Source: an uncultured Duncaniella sp. (GTDB lineage Bacteria > Bacteroidota > Bacteroidia > Bacteroidales > Muribaculaceae). From it: a stretch of 64,000 nt of DNA. A program made the translations under genes and the position numbers. The notes beneath the pieces are model-generated. The model made no database searches, had not been told where the DNA came from, and worked only from the letters and a program-made list of their open reading frames with translations. The stretch covers positions 62,001 through 126,000 of the forward strand of contig CAJTQR010000004.1 of the NCBI GenBank assembly GCA_910578515.1, in the 5' to 3' direction. Shown piece after piece: positions 26,564 through 34,945 of this stretch (position 1 is its first letter; each line of letters opens with the position of its first letter).

Positions 26564-26902
26564 ATGAACAGAAAAATATTTGTGCGACGCGAGGATGCAC
26601 TCAAAAAAAGATTCAAAGGTGTTGACCTCGATTCACTTGCCGTTGGTGAAAAATCAATGGTTACAAAGATGAACTACGTGAAAGGAAATTTCGCGACACT
26701 CCATTCACATCCGCATGAACAGTGCGGCTACGTGATTTCGGGCGAATATCGTCTGATAGTGGAGGGTGAGGAGAAGATTGACGTAATCATGCATCCCGGC
26801 GACACTTACGCCATTCCTGGAAATACACCTCATTCGTTTGAGGTGATTGAAGGTGGTGAGGTCATCGACGTCTTCACACCTCATCGCGAGGATTACCTTT
26901 AA
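26564..26902 (+). CDS. Single-domain cupin protein
   Basis: A 112-aa cytoplasmic cupin. Motif 1 reads HSHPHEQCGYVISGEYRLIVEG, giving His, His and Glu/Gln metal ligands, and motif 2 reads PGDTYAIPGNTPHSFEV with the last His ligand. It could be a small metal-dependent enzyme or binding protein. Its position 39 bases after the MarR-GNAT gene suggests co-transcription and a role in the same, unknown, small-molecule response. A long hairpin follows downstream. Confidence 0.82.
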   Translation: MNRKIFVRREDALKKRFKGVDLDSLAVGEKSMVTKMNYVKGNFATLHSHPHEQCGYVISGEYRLIVEGEEKIDVIMHPGDTYAIPGNTPHSFEVIEGGEVIDVFTPHREDYL

Positions 26903-26947
26903 TTAATGGGAATAATACTCAACCTTTACACACAATATGTACAAAAG

Positions 26948-26989
26948 ACCGGTGCTACCTCCAGGACTTGCCCCTGCGGTAGCACCGGT
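26948..26989. terminator. Hairpin between convergent genes, probable bidirectional terminator
   Basis: Perfect 12-bp stem (26948-26959 with 26978-26989) and 18-base loop. The U tract is weak on both strands (CTTTTGT on the minus side). It serves the cupin and the PepSY-like gene ends. Confidence 0.65.
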
Positions 26990-27042
26990 TAAATCATTGT
27001 AGACTACCGAGCAACCTCCTGCATATTACATTCCAGGAAATA

Positions 27043-27495
27043 TCATGCCGGTTCAACGGTCTTGCCGTCGGGATATGACACCTTACCGGTAGAGATATCG
27101 TAGCTTATCACGGTGTTCTCCATGGTGAGCCGGTAATAGTACTTGTCACGCTTCACACTATATACATCGGATTGCTGCTCTATGCTCTGCAAATAGTTGA
27201 AGAGTGCGGGCGGGAACTGATTGTACGCCAAAGTTTCAGGCAGAGGCACACCGTTACCGTCAATTTCCAGCCATTTATATTCCTTATCAAATATCAGAGT
27301 GGCACCATTTTTGATTTTCACATAATAATTATCCTCGTTATCATTAAATGTGCTCACACCGCTGCTCGGAAAATACTCCGAAATAAAAGCGGAAATCGGC
27401 GATGGCACTTCATCCCATACACTATTCGAACACGCACCCACTGAAAGGATAAATATCAACAAAGGAGCTAAAAATAATATTTGTTTACGGCACAT
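27043..27495 (-). CDS. PepSY-like domain lipoprotein
   Basis: A 150-aa lipoprotein with an N-terminal hydrophobic stretch ending in the lipobox SVGAC (Cys22). The mature part has the pattern of Bacteroidetes PepSY-like (beta-lactamase-inhibitor-like) proteins: PSPISAFISEYFPSSGVSTF, then YYVKIKNGATLIFDKEYKWLEIDGNGVPLP, where YKW and the GNG turn are characteristic. Residues 85-150 hold a second, more degenerate copy (NYLQSIEQQSDVYSVKRDKYYYRLTMEN). Function in this family is unknown; it is probably a periplasmic or surface binding protein. It is monocistronic. Confidence 0.78.
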   Translation of the reverse strand: MCRKQILFLAPLLIFILSVGACSNSVWDEVPSPISAFISEYFPSSGVSTFNDNEDNYYVKIKNGATLIFDKEYKWLEIDGNGVPLPETLAYNQFPPALFNYLQSIEQQSDVYSVKRDKYYYRLTMENTVISYDISTGKVSYPDGKTVEPA

Positions 27496-27630
27496 AGGAG
27501 GAATGTTAAAAGTTGATTATAACTTTTAAACAGATTTAATCATAAAAAGTTGAATCACAACTATGTTAAAATTTGGCAGATTAGTCTGTTAAATTTAAGA
27601 GAGTGTTTAAACCCAAATATTAAACATCCT

Positions 27631-28833
27631 TTAAGCCTGACCGATTCCGGGCAATGAGACCACAAACTTTGTTGTCGCACTCCCCTGTGCAAGTGTCAGA
27701 GTACCATGATTCTCAATAGCCAGGCGTCGGCTGAGACTCAACCCGATACCTGAGCCATTGCTCTTGGTGGTGAAAAATGGGGTGAAAATCCGTTCGGAGA
27801 TTTCAGGCGGGACAGGCGCGCCGTTATCCTCAATGCTCACTATGACCTTGCCGGTATTCAATACGCCACATGACACTTTTATTCTTGTAGCGTCAGTCTC
27901 GGCTGCATTTTTGATAAGATTCATCATCACCTGATGTATCTGTCCACGGTCGGCATATACCATTAACCGTCCCAAGGGCACCGTCAGACCTATAGAAGCC
28001 TCCAGCCCATCGTTCATATTGGAAATTAAGGAGATACAATCCTCCAGAAGCGGGACCATATCAAACATCTCAGGCTCCGGAGCGGCTATGCGCGTCACAC
28101 TGTTGTAACGCTCCACAAAATTCTTCAGACCCTCGCACGACTCGCTTATGGCGCGCAGCCCTGTGAACATATACGCCTCATTGCCCTGATAACGCATACG
28201 CAACGACTCAGCGACCGAGAGCACGGGAGCTATACCGTTCATAATCTCATGAGTGAGCACCCGACTCATATCCATCCATGCCTCGACACTCTTCCCCTCG
28301 AGCTGGGATGTAATATCATCAAACGTAGCTATGCGGAGCTGCTCACCGTCATGCCGACCGAACAGAGTCACCTTAATGGCGAGATTGCCGAGCTGCATCG
28401 AGCTTCCGGGAGTGGCGTCAGAGAGAAAAGCCGCCAACACACCATCGCTGCCGCGCAGCGAGTCCACGCTCGTCAGCGCCTGACGGTCCAACAGTTGCAA
28501 CAGAGCCGGATTGTGAGTGTGGATATATCCCTTGCTGTCATACACCATCACTCCGGTGGCAATATCCGTAAGAATCGCCTCGTAGAAGCGGTCATTCTCC
28601 ACCGCCACCTTCTTCATGTCAGACAGGCGCATGGTGATGCGGTTGAGCATCCCATTGACCTCCTTGTCGCCAGTGACTGGAAAACGGAGGGAAGTATCGC
28701 CGGCATCGAGCGCATCGAGCAGCAGGCTCAGGCGTCTTGCCACACGCGTGGCATACCTATGAATGCGCCAAATCCCCCACACTGCCAGCAGGAGGAGGAA
28801 AAAGGCAAGCACTATGTACTGTCCGGTAGTCAA
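27631..28833 (-). CDS. Sensor histidine kinase (NtrB-like)
   Basis: Membrane-anchored kinase of 400 aa with a single N-terminal helix (about residues 6-22), a HAMP-like linker (about 25-80), a PAS-like domain (about 83-178), and a kinase core. The phospho-acceptor is H195 in VLTHEIMNG; the N box is HQVMMNLIKNAAE, G1 VSIEDNGAPV, and G2 GSGIGLSLSRRLA. There is only one transmembrane helix and no periplasmic sensor domain, so it probably senses a cytoplasmic or membrane cue. It overlaps its response regulator by 4 bases and ends a six-gene minus-strand operon with an ABC system. Confidence 0.9.
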   Translation of the reverse strand: MTTGQYIVLAFFLLLLAVWGIWRIHRYATRVARRLSLLLDALDAGDTSLRFPVTGDKEVNGMLNRITMRLSDMKKVAVENDRFYEAILTDIATGVMVYDSKGYIHTHNPALLQLLDRQALTSVDSLRGSDGVLAAFLSDATPGSSMQLGNLAIKVTLFGRHDGEQLRIATFDDITSQLEGKSVEAWMDMSRVLTHEIMNGIAPVLSVAESLRMRYQGNEAYMFTGLRAISESCEGLKNFVERYNSVTRIAAPEPEMFDMVPLLEDCISLISNMNDGLEASIGLTVPLGRLMVYADRGQIHQVMMNLIKNAAETDATRIKVSCGVLNTGKVIVSIEDNGAPVPPEISERIFTPFFTTKSNGSGIGLSLSRRLAIENHGTLTLAQGSATTKFVVSLPGIGQA

Positions 28834-29393
28834 AGCCCGTATTTTTTCATTTTGTTGTATAATGTCTGTCGGCTTATGCCGAGTTGCGAAGCGGCCGCCG
28901 ACTGGATGCCACCATTGTCGGCAAGCGCTTCCTCAATCATGCGGCGTTCCATCTCGTCGAGTGTCACCCGTTCAGGACCGTTAGCCTGACGCGACTGCAC
29001 AGGAGCACCGGTCACCGCCCTCGAGAGTGTCAGCAGCAATCGGCTGTTGTCCCACGGTTTGGTCACAAAATCAGAAGCACCCGCCTTCAAACCCTCCACC
29101 GCCAGCTCCACGTCAGCGTACGCCGTGAACAGCACCACCGGCACCTCAGGCGCAAGGCGCTTTATCTCGCTGAGCCAATACAGCCCCTCGTTGCCATTGT
29201 TGACGGTGGAATCAAAATTCATATCCAACAGCACACATGCCGGCGCAACCTCCCGCAGCAATCCGGGGATACGCGAGGGGGAGGTGGTTGTGACCACTTC
29301 CTGAAATTTGATTTCCGCAAGCAGCTTCACTGCCGCCAGTACCGAACGGTTATCATCAATCACCAGCAATGTGCCAAGAGATGGAGAGTCCAT
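28830..29393 (-). CDS. NtrC-like response regulator lacking the AAA+ domain
   Basis: A 187-aa regulator. The REC domain (residues 6-125) has phospho-acceptor D57 in LLDMNF, the conserved Thr/Ala region FTAYAD and K112 in VTKPWD. A short linker leads to a Fis-type helix-turn-helix (about 143-187, MIEEALADNGGIQSAAASQL and ISRQTLYNKMKKYGL). The sigma-54-activating AAA+ ATPase normally between these parts is absent, giving the layout of RegA/ActR-type regulators. It should act on ordinary promoters. It is encoded between an ABC ATPase gene (30 bases away) and its kinase. Confidence 0.9.
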   Translation of the reverse strand: MDSPSLGTLLVIDDNRSVLAAVKLLAEIKFQEVVTTTSPSRIPGLLREVAPACVLLDMNFDSTVNNGNEGLYWLSEIKRLAPEVPVVLFTAYADVELAVEGLKAGASDFVTKPWDNSRLLLTLSRAVTGAPVQSRQANGPERVTLDEMERRMIEEALADNGGIQSAAASQLGISRQTLYNKMKKYGL

Positions 29394-29423
29394 ATTAAGA
29401 TATTCGAGATTGAACAGACAAAT

Positions 29424-30104
29424 CTACGACTTTTTTATCGTCTGACCAACAATAGTCCCGTCAAAAAGGTCTATCACACGTCCGGCGTATGCCGCATCGC
29501 GGTCAGAGTGGGTCACCATCACTATGGTTGTACCCTCACGGTTAAGCTCGCTCAACAGCTCCATGATTTCACGACCGTTCTTGGAATCAAGATTACCTGT
29601 AGGCTCATCGGCGAGAATCAATCCGGGCGAAGTCACCAACGCACGCGCTATAGCCACACGCTGCTGCTGACCACCTGAAAGCTGCTGTGGAAGATGTCGC
29701 GAACGGTGACTCATGTGCACCTTCTCAAGCATTGCCTCCACCCGTTTCTTACGCTCCGAACGACTCAGACCGAGATAAATCAGAGGAAGTTCCACATTGT
29801 GAGCCACGTCAATCTCGTCAATAAGATTGAAGCTCTGGAACACAAAGCCCACATTGCCTTTGCGGAGCTGTCCGCGGTCCTTCTCCTTGAGCTGCGCCAC
29901 CTCCTTGCCATTCAGCTTATAGCTACCGCCGGTAGGATTGTCGAGCAGACCGAGAATGTTGAGCAGAGTTGACTTGCCGCATCCACTTGGACCCATTATG
30001 GCAAGAAATTCCCCTTTGTCGACTTTAAGGTTCACTCCACCCAGTGCAACAGTCTCTATTTCGTCAGTACGAAACACTTTTGAAAGATTATTAGTTTCAA
30101 TCAT
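29424..30104 (-). CDS. ABC transporter ATP-binding protein (LolD/MacB type)
   Basis: Nucleotide-binding subunit with Walker A GPSGCGKST (residues about 38-46), Q-loop VFQSFNLI, signature LSGGQQQR, Walker B ILADEPTGNLD and switch His VTHSDRD. It is the only ATPase in an operon with three large FtsX-type permeases, so it probably serves all of them. Such long Bacteroidetes permeases usually partner one LolD-like ATPase. It is followed after 30 bases by the response regulator. Confidence 0.92.
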   Translation of the reverse strand: MIETNNLSKVFRTDEIETVALGGVNLKVDKGEFLAIMGPSGCGKSTLLNILGLLDNPTGGSYKLNGKEVAQLKEKDRGQLRKGNVGFVFQSFNLIDEIDVAHNVELPLIYLGLSRSERKKRVEAMLEKVHMSHRSRHLPQQLSGGQQQRVAIARALVTSPGLILADEPTGNLDSKNGREIMELLSELNREGTTIVMVTHSDRDAAYAGRVIDLFDGTIVGQTIKKS

Positions 30105-30197
30105 AGCTATATATTATTTAATTTTGTTTTCACTCTATTTCTAATTTCCCTATTATTACAGGAATATATAATCACTGCATGAGGTTGAAAAGCCCCG

Positions 30198-32516
30198 TTA
30201 TTCCGACTTCAGCTGTGTGACCGGATTCTCGTTGGCGACCCGCCATGTCACACACAACACGCATGCCAACACCAGCAGCAGAACCGTCAATGCCGTGAGA
30301 ATATACCAGGCACCCATATTCTCAGCTGTAACCCTGAAATTATCCATCCATAGCGCCCCCACATACCAAGCCATCAATGAACCCACTATCGAGGCGGGCA
30401 GAGCAATAATCAAGACATCGCCGGCTATCAGACTCAATATTGATGAAGCCTCGGCACCGTTGACCTTCCTCACGGCTATCTCCTTGCGACGACGTTCCAC
30501 CTCATCGCGCGTAAAACCTATAAGCCCCATCAACGCTATGAAAACGAGAGCAACCGCGGTGATGATAGCTGCATTACGGAACATCAGCACACTCTCATAC
30601 TGTTCTTCCTGCATCTTTTTAAGCGACCTCAGTCCAAGGTCAGCATTCGGATAAGTTTCCTGAAAATATGCTTCCAATTTTTTATAATTCTCGTCGAACG
30701 GCTCCTTCAATTCAGCATAACCGTTATTGCTAAACCAATCTTCCACACATATGACCACGGGCTGAATTTCTCTTGTAAGGTCGCCTATCACAAAATCCTT
30801 CACTACCGCAGCAACATTAAGCTTGATATCGTTGATTCTTTCCACATGATTGCCTACGGCATCATCACCCCACCCCATACGTCGGGCAAACGTCTCGTTA
30901 ACTATCACATCTTTATTTTTGAAATCATAGTTTCCCTGAACGAGCGGCATCTCCATAAATTTCACAAACGAAGCGTCAGCCCACTCTATACGGGAGTTGA
31001 AAAGAGTTTTACCGCTTGCGTCAAACACATAGTCACCGCTGTAGCCGCCAAAAAGATTGGATATTGACCATGACACATCATTGACATAAGGGAGCGCCTT
31101 CACGCCACCAAGAAATATATCCTCTTTATCCTTACGTTCATAGCCAATCATGTTGAAACTCACTTTATTCTTATAATTGTAACCCAAATCATAATTCATC
31201 ACGTCGGCATACTGTATAGCCACAGTGGCAAGCAGACCTGCGACAAACGATACCCCACCAATCTGTACAAAAAGCAGAGCGCGTTTCCAGGCGCTGTTTC
31301 TATCGGTGAAACGGCGGAACACCTGAGTCACCGGAATCTTCGAGAATAAACGACCCGGCAGCAGACCTCCCACTATGAAGAAGAATGCGAGGATGGAAAC
31401 AGAAACCCAGACATAACGCGGAGAGAGAATATCGGAAACACTTAGTGCAACAATATCCTGTATCATCGGCTCAAATACCACAAGCATCAATGCCATGAGG
31501 AGAACAGAGAAAAAGAGTATCACGGCAGTCTCTCCGAGAAACATCCCCATGACTGTCATCGCTCCGGCACCTGAACATTTATGAACCCCTATCCCCTTTG
31601 CCCGGCGGCTCAGCGAGGCTATGGTAATCAGCACATAGTTGAAAGTGGTCATAAGCAACAATGAAATACCCAGCACCCACATGACCAGATTCATCTTCTT
31701 TACCGTCTCATAACCGAGATATGTGTCATGAATCGGAGCTGCCAATATCCATGTCTTATTTGTTTCCGTATCGGGCACATGAGAATGGTACATCCCGGTA
31801 AGAATACGGCTCAGCTCGCCAGCGTCAATATCCACACCGTCACGCAGGCGCAGATAGGTGGGCCAGCTGTCGGCGCCCGCCCACTGAAATCTCCGGGCTA
31901 TCACACTCGGTGCTGTCTGCATCGAAACCACAGCATCGAAATGAGGCAATGTAATATTCTCAGGCAAATCCCTGAATACCCCTCTCACAGTCATAGGCAT
32001 CTCCTTCTCAAGCGACAGCATTCTACCTACGGCATCCTCACTCCCATAAAGAGTGCGGGCCAGTGACTCACTTATATAAACTGTGGCAGGCATGGCAAGG
32101 TCATACTTCGGTTGACCCGCAAGCACCTCTATACCCATAGTCTCGAAAAAGAGCGAATCGCTCGCGATGGAAATGATATCGAGGCGTGTGTCTCCGTCAT
32201 AAAGGTTATAGCCGAATATATGCTTGGATATATTGGTAGCTGATGAAACATATTCCTGCATCTCATCATATATACCACCCGACAGTTTGCCGACACACGA
32301 TTCGAACGGACCGATTTTCTCACCACCGACCTCATAAGCCATCCGTATCTGATACAGCCGGTCGTAGTCGCGGAAACAAGTATCGTAACTGTAATTATAT
32401 TCCAATTTCGTAAACAACACGCAACTCACCAACAGACCAACAGCCACCGATACAATCTTAATGGTATTAGCCCCCTTCTGAGCAAGCATTGAATGAAGCA
32501 GATAGTAAAATTTCAT
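30198..32516 (-). CDS. FtsX/MacB-type ABC permease, paralogue 3 of 3
   Basis: Large 772-aa inner-membrane permease with two MacB_PCD/FtsX halves. It opens with MKFYYLLHSMLAQKGANTIK, has a first helix at about 20-40, a periplasmic domain, helices with LTIASLSRRAKGIGVHKCSG (coupling segment of the first half) near 300, a second periplasmic domain, and a closing FtsX module with GFTRDEVERRRKEIAVRKVN. It ends in NENPVTQLKSE, as do the two genes upstream. It is most similar to its neighbours; the cargo is unknown, but the type fits envelope lipoprotein or peptide handling. Confidence 0.88.
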   Translation of the reverse strand: MKFYYLLHSMLAQKGANTIKIVSVAVGLLVSCVLFTKLEYNYSYDTCFRDYDRLYQIRMAYEVGGEKIGPFESCVGKLSGGIYDEMQEYVSSATNISKHIFGYNLYDGDTRLDIISIASDSLFFETMGIEVLAGQPKYDLAMPATVYISESLARTLYGSEDAVGRMLSLEKEMPMTVRGVFRDLPENITLPHFDAVVSMQTAPSVIARRFQWAGADSWPTYLRLRDGVDIDAGELSRILTGMYHSHVPDTETNKTWILAAPIHDTYLGYETVKKMNLVMWVLGISLLLMTTFNYVLITIASLSRRAKGIGVHKCSGAGAMTVMGMFLGETAVILFFSVLLMALMLVVFEPMIQDIVALSVSDILSPRYVWVSVSILAFFFIVGGLLPGRLFSKIPVTQVFRRFTDRNSAWKRALLFVQIGGVSFVAGLLATVAIQYADVMNYDLGYNYKNKVSFNMIGYERKDKEDIFLGGVKALPYVNDVSWSISNLFGGYSGDYVFDASGKTLFNSRIEWADASFVKFMEMPLVQGNYDFKNKDVIVNETFARRMGWGDDAVGNHVERINDIKLNVAAVVKDFVIGDLTREIQPVVICVEDWFSNNGYAELKEPFDENYKKLEAYFQETYPNADLGLRSLKKMQEEQYESVLMFRNAAIITAVALVFIALMGLIGFTRDEVERRRKEIAVRKVNGAEASSILSLIAGDVLIIALPASIVGSLMAWYVGALWMDNFRVTAENMGAWYILTALTVLLLVLACVLCVTWRVANENPVTQLKSE

Positions 32517-32574
32517 ATTCCAATTGATATTTTCATTTATTCAGAGGCAAGTATACCGGTCTGAGTTACTTAAT

Positions 32575-34902
32575 TTATTCCGACTTCAACTGTGTGACCG
32601 GATTCTCGTTGGCGACCTTAAGTGTCACCGATACGACGCATACCACCACAAACAGCAGAATCACAAAAGCTGAAAGAATACAGTAGGCGGGCATATGCTC
32701 AACTAACAGAGTGAAATCACTAATCCATTCCTTGCCAACATACCATGCCAACGCACTGCCGACCACCACCGCCGGCACACTTATGCGGAGCATATCCGCG
32801 CATACGAGTGCAAGGACCGAGCCGGCCGTAGCACCGTTGACCTTACGTATGGCTATCTCCTTGCGTCTGCGTTCCACCTCATCAGTGGTGAATCCCACAA
32901 GTCCCATCAGCGCTATCACTATCAGAGCGAAAGCAGCCACAAGAGCCGAGCGTCTTGTAATGTTGAGCTCCTGGTAGATTTCCCTTGTAGTGGCATCAAG
33001 AGTGGTAAGTTTAAACTTTCCATTAGGGAAATTATCGGCGAGAAACTTCCCGAGGCGCAGATAATTCTCATCAAAAGGCTCGGCAAGCTCCATAATACCG
33101 TAACCGGAGAATGCAGCCGACTCATAGAGATGGAGTATGGGACGCATCTCATACACGAATCCACGCAGCATATAGTCGGAGGAGACACCTACCACTTTGA
33201 GAGGCTGACCGAATGTCTTCCGCCCGAATACCTGCCCCAGCGCCTCATCTCCCCAATGCATCTGGCGCACAAATTCCTCGCTGACCACCACTTCATCGTC
33301 AGCATGCGGAAGTCTGCCCTTCACAAGTGAAATTCCCATCACATCGTAGTAATCCTCATGACACCATGTGAGCCGGCTCAGGAACAGCAGATTGTATTCA
33401 TCCGAATTATCATCAGCATGAATCCCTTGTCCGGAATACCCTCCGGTGGGGAGCATCATTCCCGAACCTATTTTCCCGACATAAGGGAGGGATTTGAGGG
33501 CGGCAAGGAGAGCTTCACCTTTAACTATCTCTACATCAGGTATGTCAATCACCGCCCTGTTTTTTGTTTCAAATCCCATATCATGGTTCACAAGCTCACT
33601 GTATTGTCCTGAAAGTACCGCCAACAGACCTCCCACAAACGCTACCCCCGATAACTGGATAAAAAGCAGACTCTTTTTCCATGCACTGTTTCTGTCAGTG
33701 AAACGTCGGAACACCTGAGTGACAGGAATTTTGACAAATAGAGCCGCGGGGAGCAATCCTCCCACCAAAAAGAAGAACAGAACGCCACATCCCATAGCCA
33801 CCAATTGGGCAGGTGCTAAAATCTGGGCGAGAGTCAGACCTATCAGCTGCTCCACAAGCGGCTCGCAGAGGAATAGCAACGCCCCCATCAGCACTACCGC
33901 TATGCCGAGAATCACGGCAGTCTCTCCGATAAACAGCGCTACGATAGAAAGATTTGTGGCACCTGAGCATTTGTGAACCCCTATCCCCTTTGCCCTACGG
34001 CTCAGAGAGGCTATGGTAATAAGCACATAGTTGAGCGTGGTCATGAGCAGCAGTGCAATGCCGAGCACCCACATGACCATATTGCGGTTTCTCACACTCT
34101 CATATCGCAGATAAGTGTCCTGGATAGGAGCCAATGTATAACGCACTTTCCAGCTGTTGGTGTCGGGAGCATGCCGCTGCGACATGACATTCAGTTTGGC
34201 ATCAATCTCATCAATGTCGACCTTATACCCTTCAGGAAAACGGATGCATGTCTGCCACGCGTCATTACCGTTCCAGTCATACCATCTGGAATAACCGAGC
34301 TGCATGGCTGTAGGGAGCGACATCACCGCCTCCATCCGCTCTATGGTGACATTGGCCGGAAGGTCGGCAAACACGCCTCTCACTGTCAGTGAGACTTCAT
34401 TATTGCCATAGACCAATTGCTGCCCTATAGGGTCAGCATTCCCGAAGATTTTCTTGGCTGTATCATGACTGAGATACACTGTGCCGGGAAGAGCCAAATC
34501 GCGCATGGGTACCCCCGACAACACCTCAATTCCCATAGTCTCGAAGAAAAGCGAATCGCAGACCATCATAGAACCCGTAAAATTCATATCCGGGAGGACA
34601 AGCGGGGTAAAACTACTGAAGGTAGTGGCAATGACACCATCGCCGAACTCCTCAATCACACCGCCGGCAAACTTTCCCACAGTGCCTGTGGTAGGACCCC
34701 AGACCTCATCACCCACATAGGCAGTCTTCCAGACCTGATAGAGATGCCTGTAATCCTTGAAGCACTTGTTGTAACTATGATTGTAAGCCAGACTCGCGAA
34801 CAGCAAACCGCTCACCAGCAGTCCAATGGTCACGGAAATGACCTTGATAGCGTTGGCTCCTTTCTGAGCCATTAATGTATGAATGATATAATATAACCGC
34901 AT
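32575..34902 (-). CDS. FtsX/MacB-type ABC permease, paralogue 2 of 3
   Basis: A 775-aa paralogue with the same double MacB_PCD/FtsX layout: MRLYYIIHTLMAQKGANAIK start, coupling segment LSRRAKGIGVHKCSGATNLS near residue 310, second coupling segment GFTTDEVERRRKEIAIRKVN, and the shared NENPVTQLKSE end. The periplasmic parts differ markedly from the other two, so the three may recognise different partners while sharing one ATPase. It lies 58 bases upstream of paralogue 3. Its 3' end is nearly identical at DNA level to that of paralogue 3. Confidence 0.88.
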   Translation of the reverse strand: MRLYYIIHTLMAQKGANAIKVISVTIGLLVSGLLFASLAYNHSYNKCFKDYRHLYQVWKTAYVGDEVWGPTTGTVGKFAGGVIEEFGDGVIATTFSSFTPLVLPDMNFTGSMMVCDSLFFETMGIEVLSGVPMRDLALPGTVYLSHDTAKKIFGNADPIGQQLVYGNNEVSLTVRGVFADLPANVTIERMEAVMSLPTAMQLGYSRWYDWNGNDAWQTCIRFPEGYKVDIDEIDAKLNVMSQRHAPDTNSWKVRYTLAPIQDTYLRYESVRNRNMVMWVLGIALLLMTTLNYVLITIASLSRRAKGIGVHKCSGATNLSIVALFIGETAVILGIAVVLMGALLFLCEPLVEQLIGLTLAQILAPAQLVAMGCGVLFFFLVGGLLPAALFVKIPVTQVFRRFTDRNSAWKKSLLFIQLSGVAFVGGLLAVLSGQYSELVNHDMGFETKNRAVIDIPDVEIVKGEALLAALKSLPYVGKIGSGMMLPTGGYSGQGIHADDNSDEYNLLFLSRLTWCHEDYYDVMGISLVKGRLPHADDEVVVSEEFVRQMHWGDEALGQVFGRKTFGQPLKVVGVSSDYMLRGFVYEMRPILHLYESAAFSGYGIMELAEPFDENYLRLGKFLADNFPNGKFKLTTLDATTREIYQELNITRRSALVAAFALIVIALMGLVGFTTDEVERRRKEIAIRKVNGATAGSVLALVCADMLRISVPAVVVGSALAWYVGKEWISDFTLLVEHMPAYCILSAFVILLFVVVCVVSVTLKVANENPVTQLKSE

Positions 34903-34945
34903 GATGACCGATTGTTTTTTTAATTACTTTTTGGAAATTCTTTAT

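Noticed and set aside
28884..29678. A 264-aa plus-strand frame across the regulator and ATPase genes
   Set aside because: Antisense to conserved REC/HTH and ABC ATPase coding sequence; His/Arg-rich shadow composition.
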